Origin: Actinoallomurus purpureus
Lineage (GTDB): Bacteria; Actinomycetota; Actinomycetes; Streptosporangiales; Streptosporangiaceae
Assembly (NCBI RefSeq): GCF_024055795.1
Contig: NZ_JAMXMY010000019.1
Coordinates: forward strand, 151,211-215,210
Direction: 5' to 3'
DNA: 64,000 bases
Shown here: positions 42,770-51,500 of the stretch, piece by piece
Numbering within the stretch: position 1 is the first letter of the stretch
Layout of the letters: each line of letters starts with the position of its first letter
Notes under the pieces: generated by a model
Databases searched by the model: none
What the model was told of the DNA's origin: nothing
The model's input: the letters and a program-made list of their open reading frames with translations, nothing else
Made by a program: the position numbers and the translations under genes

Positions 42770-43843
42770 TCAGGGTGCGGCGGCGAGCCCGCTGCAGCGG
42801 CGCAGCCCCTCCCACTTGGTGTGCGACCGGGTCGCCGCCCTGCCGCCGAGCAGCCGCGGCACGCCCTTGGTGATGAACACCGGCTTCCATTCGGCCCCCA
42901 GCACCTTCCGCTTGCGCAGGGTCAGCTCGAGGATGCCGGAGTCGGGGTCGTTGCGGTCGGGAGCGGTGAAGAAGAAGTTGCCGAGACCGTAGTCGACGTA
43001 CCGGCCCTTCATGAACCCGCCGCCGAGCGGGATGTGGGCGTGCCCGCCGACGACCACGTCGGCGCCCGCCCGGACGAGTGCGCGGGCCAGCGTCCGCTGC
43101 TGGGGCAGCGGGCAGGGCTTCTTCTCCTGGCCCCAGTGCAGGTAGACGATGACGGTGTCGGCCGCGCGGCGCGCCGCGCGTACCTCCTTGACGAGGCGCG
43201 GGACGTTCTTGGCCGAGGCCAGGCCGCCCTTCTTCGTGGTCGCCGTCCAGGCGGTGACCAGGTTGTCGTCGAGGACCTGGGTGGCGCCGAGCACCGCGAT
43301 CCGGTCGCCCTTCACCGTCACGTAGTAGGGCCGGTACGCCTGGGCGGCGTTCGCGCCGATGCCGACCGTGGGGAATCCGGTCTTCTTGATGGCGGCGAGG
43401 GAGTCGTGCAGGCCGACCGTTCCGTAGTCCATGGCGTGGTTGTTGGCCATGGTCACCACGTCGATGCCGGCGGACCGCAGCGCGCCGAACGCGCTCGCCG
43501 GGGCCCGGAACGTGAACTCCTTCGGCGCCTTCTTCCCCCGCGTGGTGATGGCGGTCTCCAGGTTGACCATCGCGAGGTCCGCGCGCGTCAGCTCGGGGAT
43601 CGTGGGCCCGAGGGCGGTGGCCGGATCGGCCAGGCGTGCGGCGAGCCGCCCATTGAAGTGGACGTCCCCGGCGAACGCCACCGTGATCGGCCCGTCCTTC
43701 GCGCCGCCCGCCGCCGCCCGGCCGGACGAGGAGGAGGAGGAGGAGGCGTGCGGCGGGCTCTTCGCCCCACCGCCACCGCCGCAGGCCGCCGCCGCACCCG
43801 CGACACCGGCCAGCGCGAACATCAGCACCGTTCGCCGCATCAC
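42770..43843 (-). CDS. CapA/PgsA-type lipoprotein
   Basis: A 357-residue lipoprotein with signal peptide and lipobox (FALAGVAGAAAAC). A Gly/Ser linker follows, then a CapA metallophosphatase-like domain: VAFAGDVHFNG, LAMVNLETAIT, DVVTMANNHAMDYG, VIVYLHWGQE and GADVVVGGHAHI. CapA homologues take part in poly-gamma-glutamate or capsule synthesis; many actinomycete members are isolated and uncharacterised, as here. GTG 43843 and ATG 43840 are equivalent starts behind GGAG. The gene is convergent with GH1. Confidence 0.9.
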   Translation of the reverse strand: MMRRTVLMFALAGVAGAAAACGGGGGAKSPPHASSSSSSSGRAAAGGAKDGPITVAFAGDVHFNGRLAARLADPATALGPTIPELTRADLAMVNLETAITTRGKKAPKEFTFRAPASAFGALRSAGIDVVTMANNHAMDYGTVGLHDSLAAIKKTGFPTVGIGANAAQAYRPYYVTVKGDRIAVLGATQVLDDNLVTAWTATTKKGGLASAKNVPRLVKEVRAARRAADTVIVYLHWGQEKKPCPLPQQRTLARALVRAGADVVVGGHAHIPLGGGFMKGRYVDYGLGNFFFTAPDRNDPDSGILELTLRKRKVLGAEWKPVFITKGVPRLLGGRAATRSHTKWEGLRRCSGLAAAP

Positions 43844-43905
43844 GCCCACCATCTCCGGGAAAGGATCACCAGGATGGCACATTTCTCTCATTTCGGATAA
43901 ATGGA

Positions 43906-45066
43906 GTGGCCTTGCTCGACATCGCGGGTATTCGCGCCGAGACCCCCGGGTGCGCGGAGGTCGTGCACCTCAACAACGCCGGAGCGGCGCTGCCCCCACG
44001 GACCGTACTCGACACGATGCACGACCACCTCGACCTCGAGGCGCGCATCGGCGGGTACGAGGCGGCCGACGCCGTCGCGACGCGGATCACCGGAACGTAC
44101 GACTCCCTCGCCCGCCTCATCGGCGCGCACCCCGACGAGATCGCCTACGCCGAGAACGCCACACGCGCCTGGGACATGGCGTTCTACGGCATCCCCTTCC
44201 GCCCCGGCGACCGCATTCTCACCACCGCGAGCGAGTACTCCAGTAACACGATCGCCTTCATCCACGCGGCCCGCCGACACGGCGTGAAGGTCGAGGTCGT
44301 CCCCGACGACGAGTACGGCCAGATCTCGCTCGACGCCCTGGAGGCCGCGCTCGACGACGACGTACGGCTCGTGGCGATCAACCATGTGCCGACCCACGAC
44401 GGCCTGATCAACCCGGTGGCCGAGGTCGGCCGCCTGACCCGCGCCGCCGGCGCCCTCTACCTCCTCGACGCCTGCCAGTCCGTCGGCCAGCTCGTCGTGG
44501 ACGTCGAGGAGATCGGTTGCGACGTGCTGTCGGCCACGGGCCGCAAGTTCCTGCGCGGCCCGCGCGGCACCGGCTTCCTCTACGTACGCCGGTCGGTACT
44601 GGACCGCCTCGAGCCGCCGTTCCTCGACCTGCGGGCCGCGGACTGGACGGGACCGGAGTCGTACGAACTGCGCGGCGACACCCGCCGGTTCGAGTCGTGG
44701 GAACGCTCCGTGGCCGGGCAGCTCGGCCTGGGCGCCGCCGCGGACTACGCCATGGCCGTCGGACCGGCCGCCATCGAACGCCGTGTCCTCGAGCTCGGCG
44801 CGCTGCTGCGGGCGGCCCTCGCGGAGATCCCGGCCGTCACCGTACGGGACCGGGGCCTGCACCGATCGGGCATCGTGACGTTCACGCACCGCGACCGGGA
44901 GCCCGCCGAGATCGTCGCGTCGCTCGCCGAAAGCCGGATCAACGTGCGGGTCTCCCAGCAGACCTACCGGTACGACGAGGGCGCGCGGCCGGCGCCCCGG
45001 GTACGCGCGTCCGTGCACTACTACACCACCGAGGACGAGATCCGCCGCCTCATCACCGCGCTCTGA
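43906..45066 (+). CDS. class V PLP-dependent aminotransferase
   Basis: A 386-residue fold-type I PLP enzyme. VVHLNNAGAALPP is the substrate-side start, ITTASEYSSNTIAFIHAAR binds the cofactor phosphate, YLLDACQSVGQLVVDV carries the Asp and Gln near the ring, and SATGRKFLRGPRGTGFLY holds the Schiff-base Lys. It matches the cysteine desulfurase-like group but has no obvious catalytic Cys loop, so an aminotransferase or lyase role is equally possible. It is monocistronic and followed by palindromic element D. Confidence 0.88.
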   Translation: MALLDIAGIRAETPGCAEVVHLNNAGAALPPRTVLDTMHDHLDLEARIGGYEAADAVATRITGTYDSLARLIGAHPDEIAYAENATRAWDMAFYGIPFRPGDRILTTASEYSSNTIAFIHAARRHGVKVEVVPDDEYGQISLDALEAALDDDVRLVAINHVPTHDGLINPVAEVGRLTRAAGALYLLDACQSVGQLVVDVEEIGCDVLSATGRKFLRGPRGTGFLYVRRSVLDRLEPPFLDLRAADWTGPESYELRGDTRRFESWERSVAGQLGLGAAADYAMAVGPAAIERRVLELGALLRAALAEIPAVTVRDRGLHRSGIVTFTHRDREPAEIVASLAESRINVRVSQQTYRYDEGARPAPRVRASVHYYTTEDEIRRLITAL

Positions 45067-45102
45067 GGCCCCGTGCGGCCCACAACGTACGCGAGCCCCT
45101 TC

Positions 45103-45164
45103 GTTCACTTTGGGAAAATCGCCGTTCCCGGGGGCCGCGAAAGGGCGACACGCCGAAAGTCAAC
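45103..45164 (+). repeat. 62-bp palindromic element (copy D)
   Basis: Ends GTTCACTTTGGGAAAATCGC and CGCCGAAAGTCAAC form the terminal inverted repeat with two mismatches. The centre CCCGGGGGCCGCGAAA is the one most like copy A in the NRPS. It lies between two convergent genes (stops at 45066 and 45233), where it could serve as a terminator; CCCCTTC and GAGAGGGG flank it. Confidence 0.9.
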
Positions 45165-45232
45165 GAGAGGGGCGCGCGTCGGCGGCGCTCGGGCTACCGA
45201 ACCGGGCCGCGTTTTCATGTGCGTTTCCAGCT

Positions 45233-46474
45233 CTACGCGCAGGTGTCGGGGGGTGTCCTGCCCGCGAAGCGGTCGGCCAGGAAGGACAGCGCGTCGTCAC
45301 CTCGGACGAGGGCCTCCACCGCGTGTTCGCCGATGAGGTCCCGGACGATCTGCACGGTGGCACCCTTGGCGCACCAGGCCCTGGTCAGCACGTTGGCCTG
45401 GGCGACGGGCACGATCTCGTCGGTGTTCGCGTGGTAGTCGTAGATCGGTGTCGCCGGGGCGGCGGCGCCCATGGTGTTCTTCTTGAGCATCGCGGCGACG
45501 GAGGGGACCGACAGCGGGTCGGGCACGGTGGTGTAGTCCGCGAGCCTCTTGAAGGCGAAGCCGGTCAACAGGTCGGTCAGGCACTTGCCGCGTGCCTGCT
45601 GCAACGCCTCCTTGCCCTGGGCGGTGGTCAGGTCATCGATGCCGGCCTCGGGGTACTCCGCCGCCAGGCTGACGGTGCCGGCGGCCTCGAAACCGGAGAA
45701 GGCACCGCCGTCCAGCGACCGCGCCACTGCGGCCGGGTCGGCCGGGGTGCCGCCCAGGGCCGCGCCCGCGAGTCGCACGTCCGGTGCGTAGGAGGGCTGG
45801 AGTTCGGCGGCCCAGCCGGTCGCCTGGGCGCCGCCGGAGTAGCCGTCGAGCGCCCAGGGGTTGCTCGTACCGATGCCGCCGGTGCCGAGGCTCTTCACCG
45901 CCCGGATGCCGTCGAGGACGGCGTGGCCGGCCTGCGGGCCGCCCATGAACACCGACTTCGGCCCTTCGAAGTCGGGCATCGCCACGGCCCAGCCCTTCGC
46001 CAGCACGGACGCGGCGAACAGCGCGGACGACGCGCCGTAGCCCTGGCCGGAGGAGATGCCGTAGGAGGGCGCGCACTGGGTGCCGGTGGAGTCCTCGGCC
46101 GCCTGCACCGAGACCACGGGACGAGGGCCACCGCCCGTCCACGCCTTCTTCGGGACGAGCAGCGTGGTCACCGCCAGCTCGGGGTGGTCGTGCGAGTCGT
46201 TGGTGCGGTAGGAGATCTGCCAGGCGTCGGTCGTGTCGGCCATGTCACCCGTCTTGGGGGTGATCTTCCGGTCGTCGACGACCTGGCCCGGCCGGTAGGA
46301 GCCGATGTCGGACGGCGCGCTGTAGAAGGGGTCCTGGTCCGGGGGCACCGAGCCGGCGGGCGGCGGGTCGGCGGCCGACGCGGTACCGGCCGCGAGGACC
46401 AGGGCGGCAGCGGCGATCGGCAGCGCCAGGGCGGTTCGGGCGACGACCAGGACGCGGGGGACGGTCGGTCTCAT
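45233..46474 (-). CDS. secreted lipase, LIP family
   Basis: A 413-residue secreted alpha/beta hydrolase. The signal peptide ends GTASAADPPP. The body has VTTLLVPKKAW, AMPDFEGP, the nucleophile elbow LDGYSGGAQATGWAA, and the C-terminal catalytic region YHANTDEIVPVAQAN with His in GEHAVEAL. This is the secretory lipase (LIP) family of actinomycetes and fungi. ATG 46474 has GGAG six bases upstream. It is divergent from the macrodomain gene. Confidence 0.93.
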   Translation of the reverse strand: MRPTVPRVLVVARTALALPIAAAALVLAAGTASAADPPPAGSVPPDQDPFYSAPSDIGSYRPGQVVDDRKITPKTGDMADTTDAWQISYRTNDSHDHPELAVTTLLVPKKAWTGGGPRPVVSVQAAEDSTGTQCAPSYGISSGQGYGASSALFAASVLAKGWAVAMPDFEGPKSVFMGGPQAGHAVLDGIRAVKSLGTGGIGTSNPWALDGYSGGAQATGWAAELQPSYAPDVRLAGAALGGTPADPAAVARSLDGGAFSGFEAAGTVSLAAEYPEAGIDDLTTAQGKEALQQARGKCLTDLLTGFAFKRLADYTTVPDPLSVPSVAAMLKKNTMGAAAPATPIYDYHANTDEIVPVAQANVLTRAWCAKGATVQIVRDLIGEHAVEALVRGDDALSFLADRFAGRTPPDTCA

Positions 46475-46679
46475 CGGTCACTCCAGCGAGGCGGGCACCG
46501 GACCTTCTCGATGCGGGGCCTGGACTATCTCCCTTCCGCCGCCCCGGAGATAGGGCCATCGCCATCAATTGGCGCCCCCGCTTTGCCACGAACGTGATAA
46601 ATCACCACTTACTCGAGACCTGCACCGGAGCGTCCGCCTCCTCTCCGCGGATGCGCGCCGTCCGTTGTACAACTGGACG

Positions 46680-47192
46680 ATGACGTCGATCGGGCTGGTC
46701 CAGGGGGACATCACCGAGCAAGAGGTCGACGCGGTCGTCAACGCCGCCAACTCGTCGCTCCTGGGCGGGGGCGGCGTGGACGGCGCCATCCACCGCCGGG
46801 GCGGGCCGGAGATCCTGGCCGCGTGCCGAGAGCTGCGGGCGTCCCGGTACGGGAAAGGCCTGCCGACCGGGCAAGCGGTGGCCACCACCGCGGGGCGGCT
46901 GCCCGCACGCTGGGTGATCCACACGGTCGGGCCGGTGTACTCCCGGTCCGAGGACCGGTCCGAGCTGCTCGCCTCCTGCTATCGGGAGTCGCTGCGGGTC
47001 GCCGACGAGCTGGGCGCCGCGACGGTCGCCTTCCCGGCCGTGTCCGCCGGCATCTACGGCTGGCCGGTGGACGACGCCGCACGCATCGCGGTGAGTACGG
47101 TGCGGGCGACGCCGAGCCGAGTGGACGAGGTGCGATTCGTGCTGTTCACCGCCGACGTCCACGACGCCTTCGCGCGTGCGCTGGCGGACTGA
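46680..47192 (+). CDS. macrodomain protein (O-acetyl-ADP-ribose deacetylase type)
   Basis: A 170-residue macrodomain: GLVQGDITEQEVDAVVNAANSSL, GGGGVDGAIHRRGG, TGQAVATTAGRLPARWVIHTVGP and FPAVSAGIYGWPVDDAARIA. The NAAN and GGVDGAI motifs are those of YmdB-type enzymes that hydrolyse O-acetyl-ADP-ribose or ADP-ribosylated targets. A 10-bp palindrome GTTGTACAAC (46664-46673) lies just before ATG 46680. No sirtuin or ADP-ribosyltransferase gene is nearby. Confidence 0.95.
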   Translation: MTSIGLVQGDITEQEVDAVVNAANSSLLGGGGVDGAIHRRGGPEILAACRELRASRYGKGLPTGQAVATTAGRLPARWVIHTVGPVYSRSEDRSELLASCYRESLRVADELGAATVAFPAVSAGIYGWPVDDAARIAVSTVRATPSRVDEVRFVLFTADVHDAFARALAD

Positions 47193-47383
47193 GCAGGTGC
47201 CGGGAAGGCGTCGATCCGATCGTCGCCTCATCCGCGCCGAGCCCCCTGTTCGCCAGGGTCCGGCTACGTCATCATCCTGAGCGGCTGCGAACCCCCAGGT
47301 TGTCGACGGTCGGCGAGAGCGGACGGTCTCCTTTGCCTACGGCAACGGCCGCAGGTCCGATAGCAGAACAAAGGAGAACTGCG

Positions 47384-47572
47384 ATGGGCGTACGGGGCGA
47401 AGTCGTGGCGAGGGCCCGCGCAAGGGGGTAATCGCACGACGAGGTCGATCAGATCGTTAAGGCGGGCAATGCGGCGGGCACGCAGGCCCGTATCAACGGC
47501 GCGGACGGGGAGACTGCGTCCTTCCTCGCCGCCTCGGACAAGGCGGCCAAGCTGAGGAACTCGTCGGGTTAA
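47384..47572 (+). pseudogene. small gene with internal TAA
   Basis: AAAGGAG precedes ATG 47384 by six bases. The frame reads MGVRGEVVARARARG, TAA (47429-47431), then continues in the same frame as SHDEVDQIVKAGNAAGTQA, RINGADGETASFLAASD and KAAKLRNSSG to TAA 47570. The second part has a strongly protein-like, helical composition. It looks like a 62-residue gene broken by one nonsense codon. The function is unknown. Confidence 0.5.
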
Positions 47573-47689
47573 CCAAGGCTGGACGGCCTCACTGAACGCG
47601 GCCGGCCCCCTCTCCGGGCGCCGCTTCTTCGTCAGGCACTCCCAGAACCGCGGTCCGCACTATGGCGGAGGCTCGGGCGACCGGCGTGA

Positions 47690-48748
47690 TCACTCCGTGG
47701 TGGCCTCCATCCGGCCTGGGGCGAGTTCGAACGGGGGCGTGTGCTCCCCCTGCAGGGCCGCCTGTTCGTCCGGGCTGTCAATGGCCCCTGGCCGGGGTTC
47801 CGGCACGTGCCGGGCCCGCTCCCGTTCCTTCTTCGCCGCGGGTCGTCCGCCTTCCTCGGTCTCCTCGGTCCGGCCGCCGAACGCCGCGCGGACCGACCGC
47901 AGCGCGGAGGTGACCTCGCTGGGGATGACCCAGAAGGTGTTCCCCTCCCCCGAGGCGAGCTTCGGCAGCGTCTGGAGGTACTGGTAGGCGAGCAGCTTCG
48001 GATCGGGGTCGTTCTCGTGGATCGAGGTGAAGACCTGCTCGATGGCCTTCGCCTCGCCCTCGGCCTTGAGGATCGCGGCCTGCCGCGCACCCTCCGCCTG
48101 CAGGATCGCCCCCTGCTTCTCCCCTTCGGCCGTCAGGATCCTGGACTGGCGTATGCCTTCGGCCTGCAGGATGGTGGCCCGCTTCTCGCGCTCGGCCCGC
48201 ATCTGCTTCTCCATCGCGTCCTTGATGGACTGCGGCGGCTCGATCGCCTTGATCTCCACGCGGGTCACCCGGATGCCCCACTTGCCGGACGCGTCGTCCA
48301 GCACGCCGCGCAGCGCGGTGTTGATCCGGTCACGGGACGACAGCGACGCCTCCAAGTCGAGCGTGCCGATGACGTTCCGCAACTGGGTCGCGGTGAGCTG
48401 CTCGATCGCCTTGATGTAGTCGACGATCTCGTAGTCGGCGGCCCGGGGATCGGTGACCTGGAAGAACAGCACCGTGTCGATGTGCACGACGACGTTGTCC
48501 TCGGTGATGACCGGCTGCCCCTGGAACGCCACAACCTGCTCACGCAGGTCGATCAGCGGCTTCACCCGGTCCACGAACGGCACGATGAAGTTGAGGCCCG
48601 GCTGCAGGGTCTTACGGTAGCGCCCGAAGCGCTCGATGTTCCGCGCGCGGGCCTGGGGCACGATCCACACGGACCGCATCACCACGGTCGCTACCAAGAG
48701 CAGCGCGATGACCAGCGCGATGATGCCCGTCAGGGCGAGGTCGGCCAT
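47690..48748 (-). CDS. SPFH/band-7 membrane protein (stomatin type)
   Basis: A 352-residue protein with one N-terminal membrane helix (LTGIIALVIALLLVATVVM), an SPFH domain (IVPQARARNIERFGRYRKTL, LREQVVAFQGQPVITEDNVVV, VIGTLDLEASLSSRDRINTAL) and a long coiled coil with repeated Gln-Ala-Glu-Gly units (ILQAEGIRQSRILTAEGEKQG, ILQAEGARQAAIL). It forms oligomers at membrane microdomains. It overlaps the upstream nfeD-like gene by 19 bp; SPFH-NfeD pairs are conserved in bacteria. Confidence 0.95.
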   Translation of the reverse strand: MADLALTGIIALVIALLLVATVVMRSVWIVPQARARNIERFGRYRKTLQPGLNFIVPFVDRVKPLIDLREQVVAFQGQPVITEDNVVVHIDTVLFFQVTDPRAADYEIVDYIKAIEQLTATQLRNVIGTLDLEASLSSRDRINTALRGVLDDASGKWGIRVTRVEIKAIEPPQSIKDAMEKQMRAEREKRATILQAEGIRQSRILTAEGEKQGAILQAEGARQAAILKAEGEAKAIEQVFTSIHENDPDPKLLAYQYLQTLPKLASGEGNTFWVIPSEVTSALRSVRAAFGGRTEETEEGGRPAAKKERERARHVPEPRPGAIDSPDEQAALQGEHTPPFELAPGRMEATTE

Positions 48749-49182
48749 GGGTCCTCCTGGGGATGAACGAGGGCGGTGACGCCTTCGATGGCGAGGACGT
48801 CCACGGCCGCCCCCTCAGGAATGACGACTCCGGGGTCGTACGGGCGCGCGGTCCATTCCTCGCCGCCGATGCGCACCCGGCCCGCGTAGCGGGAGACCTC
48901 GGTGAGGGCGAGCGCCTCGCGTCCCACGAGCGCCGCGGTACCGCTCCGCAACAGCGGCGGCTGCCGGACGTGCCGGAGCGCGATCGGGCGTACCGCGGCC
49001 AGCCCAGCGGCGGAGGTCGCCCCGAACGCGATCATCTGGACCACCACGGGAAGCCCTGCCGACGCGGCCACGGCGGCGACGAGCGCGCCGATCGCCATCA
49101 GCCCGAGCGCGAATGTCAGCGTGGTCACCTCGGCGATTCCGAGAACTGCGGCCACGACCAGCCAGACCACCCACGCCGGCAT
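48730..49182 (-). CDS. NfeD-like membrane protein
   Basis: A 150-residue protein with three membrane helices (WVVWLVVAAVLGIAEV, TFALGLMAIGALVAAVAA, VVVQMIAFGATSAAGLAAV) and a C-terminal OB-fold (GTAALVGREALALTEVSRYAG, VRIGGEEWTARP, AVDVLAIEGVTALV). This is the short NfeD form that partners SPFH proteins. ATG 49182 has AAGGAG six bases upstream and the gene overlaps the SPFH start. Confidence 0.93.
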   Translation of the reverse strand: MPAWVVWLVVAAVLGIAEVTTLTFALGLMAIGALVAAVAASAGLPVVVQMIAFGATSAAGLAAVRPIALRHVRQPPLLRSGTAALVGREALALTEVSRYAGRVRIGGEEWTARPYDPGVVIPEGAAVDVLAIEGVTALVHPQEDPWPTSP

Positions 49183-49386
49183 CGGGAACTCCTTCAGTGA
49201 CGCACGGCCCTGAATCCACGGTAACTCCGCACGCGCCGTTTGCCGCCGCCCGAAGGCGCGATACTTCGGGGAATCGCGCCGGGCCCCCGATGTGCCGGAG
49301 GAAATCGTTACGGGTAGGACCCCCGGTGATGGGGACGGAGGACGGCAGACTAGTGTCCGAAAAGCGAAGCCATCCGAGGAGGTGCG

Positions 49387-50295
49387 GTGAACCGCGAACG
49401 GGTGAGCAGGATTTCCCGGTCGCTGGTGCGGCCCCGTCCCTTGAAGGTCGCCGAGGATCTCGAGCACGCCGATGTCCTCGACGGGTCCGCCCGGCTGATC
49501 ACCAAGGTCGTACGGCGGTTGCTGCCCCCAGGACCCGTCAAGGATCTGCTGCACGGAGTTCCGGTGGGCCATCCCGCCCATCCGCCATTGACCGATATCC
49601 CGATCGGCTGCTTCATGTCGGCCGCCGTGCTCGACCTGCTGCCCGGCACCGAGCAGGCGGCCGAAGTGCTCGTGGCCGCCGGATTGGCGGCCTCGGTGCC
49701 GACCGTGCTCACGGGGGTGGCGGACTGGTCGGCCCTGCACAGGGAACAGCAGCGGGTCGGTCTGGTCCACGCGCTGAGCAACGCGACGGCGAGCACCTTC
49801 TATACCGCCTCGCTCGTCGCCCGCAGGCGCGGCCTGTACGGCACCGGCAAGGCGCTGTCCTTCACGGGCCTGACCGCACTGGTCGTCGGCGCGTACCTCG
49901 GCGGGCACCTGGCGTTCCGGCAGGCGGCCGGGCCGAGCCACGCCGAGTCCATCACACACCTCGGCCCGCTCGGCTGGCATGACCTGTGCCCGATGGACGA
50001 GCTGCCCGACGGCTGGCCAGTCCACCGGAACCTCGGGTACATCAGCCTGTTCGTGCTGCGGGAGGACGAGGACGTCCACGTTCTCGCGGACCGCTGCTCC
50101 CACCTCGACGGACCGCTGCACCAGGGCCGCATGATCGAGATCGACGAGGACACCTGCGTCGTGTGCCCCTGGCACGGCAGCACGTTCCGGGTCAGCGACG
50201 GCACCGTCGTCCACGGCCCCGCCACCGGCCGCCAGCCCGCCTTCGAGACGCGGGTGGGCGACAACGGCATGATCCAGGTGCGCCCCGCCCGATAG
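49387..50295 (+). CDS. Rieske [2Fe-2S] protein with DUF2231 membrane domain
   Basis: A 302-residue fusion. Residues about 45-190 form a DUF2231 four-helix membrane part (GVPVGHPAHPPLTDIPIGCFM to LVVGAYLGGHLAF). Residues about 195-302 are a Rieske ferredoxin domain with both cluster-binding boxes, CSHLDGPLHQG and CPWHGSTF. The pairing suggests electron transfer to or from a membrane haem or quinone site. GTG 49387 has GAGGAGG upstream. It is divergent from nfeD. Confidence 0.93.
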   Translation: MNRERVSRISRSLVRPRPLKVAEDLEHADVLDGSARLITKVVRRLLPPGPVKDLLHGVPVGHPAHPPLTDIPIGCFMSAAVLDLLPGTEQAAEVLVAAGLAASVPTVLTGVADWSALHREQQRVGLVHALSNATASTFYTASLVARRRGLYGTGKALSFTGLTALVVGAYLGGHLAFRQAAGPSHAESITHLGPLGWHDLCPMDELPDGWPVHRNLGYISLFVLREDEDVHVLADRCSHLDGPLHQGRMIEIDEDTCVVCPWHGSTFRVSDGTVVHGPATGRQPAFETRVGDNGMIQVRPAR

Positions 50296-50478
50296 GACCG
50301 TTCCAACCTGCCCGCCGTGACGGGGGGGTTCCACCAGCCCGCCCGGCCCCCCGTCATCGGCCGTTCCGAACGCTCGGCGATCGGGCGTACAGAACGGTGC
50401 GAGCCCCCTCAGGCCGCCGCCCACTCGCGGCCTTGACCGAGCCTTCCGCTCGGGCCGTCGGCCTTCGGCGGCTACTCC

Positions 50479-50727
50479 TCAGTCGTCCGCGGCTTCGGCC
50501 CGCTGCTCTCCACGGTCGTTCACGGGGTGCTCGACCAGTGCGAGGATGCGGCTCGCCATGAAACGGGCGGTCCGCACGGGTGTTCCGGTGCGGGTGACCT
50601 CGATGACCTCCACGACGCCCCGGCGCGTGACGACCTCGACCCGGCGTCCCGCGCGCGTCGCCACGACCTCGTAGGTGCGGATCGCCTCTCCGGCATCGAT
50701 CACGATCTCAACCCGGTCACCCTTCAC
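50479..50727 (-). CDS. conserved small hypothetical protein
   Basis: An 82-residue protein: RVEIVIDAGEAIRTYEVVAT, RRVEVVTRRGVVEVIEVTR, TARFMASRILALVEHP. It is mostly beta strands with a final helix, good coding composition and AAAGGGG six bases before GTG 50727. I believe similar proteins occur widely in actinomycetes, but no function is known to me. Confidence 0.7.
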   Translation of the reverse strand: MKGDRVEIVIDAGEAIRTYEVVATRAGRRVEVVTRRGVVEVIEVTRTGTPVRTARFMASRILALVEHPVNDRGEQRAEAADD

Positions 50728-50857
50728 ACCACACCCCTTTCGAACGCATATTCGATTACTACCCGCCGCGCCGACCGCTCAACCGGACCAGCAGCGAGGT
50801 GTCACCAAATACGACGATCACAGTGCGTGTTCAATCGAACACCAATACGATCCTCCG

Positions 50858-51101
50858 GTGGCCATCCATGCCTTCGTCGACGAGTCCGCCCGCCGCGACC
50901 GATACATCCTGTGCGCCGCGACTGTGGAGACCTCGCGCCTGGACGAGGTGCGGCTACGCCCACCTGCGGCCACATGAAGAACCCGGGTTGTGGCTGCCGG
51001 ACGCGCTCGCCTGGGCCGTTGGCGCGGGCGGTGACTGGCAACGACGAGTGCAGCCGATCATCGAGCTCACGAGGAATGTCGGTCGCGTTGACGGAGCATG
51101 A
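50858..51101 (+). pseudogene. DUF3800-like gene with large internal deletion
   Basis: The start VAIHAFVDESARRDRYILCAATVE (50858-50953) is the typical N-terminus of DUF3800-like proteins (FVDES, 'YILCA'). The next homologous part is in another frame: YAHLRPHEEPGLWLPDALAW and AVGAGGDWQRRV, ending TGA 51099, which is the typical C-terminus. The 100 or so residues between are missing. DUF3800 proteins have an RNase H-like fold and often accompany mobile or defence genes. Here only ends remain. Confidence 0.7.
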
Positions 51102-51110
51102 ACCTGGAAG

Positions 51111-51233
51111 TGTCCCGAAAAGCGCGAAACCCGACTGCTGACCGTCCGGACAGGAGTCGGGCTCACTTCCTCCGGCTAGTGCCAGAGGCTGGGACCATTG
51201 TGCATCAGACGCTCAGAGTAATCAAGTGGTAAC
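51111..51233. repeat. hairpin repeat unit 1
   Basis: The unit starts TGTCCC, then GCGCGAAACCCGACT...AGTCGGGCTCACTTCC with the 7-bp stem CCCGACT/AGTCGGG around an inner CCGTCCGGAC loop, a second stem-like part CCTCCGGCTAG...GCCAGAGGCTGG, and the tail CATTGTGCATCAGACGCTCA to GTGGTAAC. On the minus strand the tail is the 3' end of a reading frame (YSERLMHNGPSLWH-stop) and the hairpin its terminator. Confidence 0.8.
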
Positions 51234-51411
51234 AGGATCCGGGCTACCTCGGCGGGGCATGGGGGGGCGATGGGGATGCGCCAGCCCGGTGGTGGCGTGT
51301 AGAGGCGGCGGGTCGAACGCCACAGGCCCACGAGCCAGGCGATGCCGATGACGGAGACGACGGCGGGTCCCGCCCACAACAGGACCGCGAACTGGTCACG
51401 AGCGTCGGGAA
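51176..51411 (-). pseudogene. truncated small membrane-protein gene between hairpin repeats
   Basis: On the minus strand the frame reads DIPDARDQFAVLLWAG, PAVVSVIGIAWLVGLW (a membrane helix), RRLYTPPPGWRIPIAPPCP, and LLPLDYSERLMHNGPSLWH, then stops inside unit 1. No ATG or GTG start exists; the frame runs back into repeat unit 2. A second copy of its last 20 codons (DYAERLMHNVPSLWL-stop) lies in unit 3. It is probably the 3' end of a gene cut by recombination between repeats. Confidence 0.5.
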
Positions 51412-51495
51412 TGTCCCCTGAAAGCGCGAAACCCGACTGCTGACCGTCCGGACAGGAGTCGGGCTCACTTCCTCGAGCTCAGCGCTCGAGGCTGG
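51412..51495. repeat. hairpin repeat unit 2
   Basis: The first 60 bases are nearly identical to unit 1 (TGTCCCCTGAAAGCGCGAAA, CCGACTGCTGACCGTCCGGA, CAGGAGTCGGGCTCACTTCC), then it diverges into CTCGAGCTCAGCGCTCGAGG. The coding tail is absent. Confidence 0.8.
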
Positions 51496-51500
51496 CCTAA

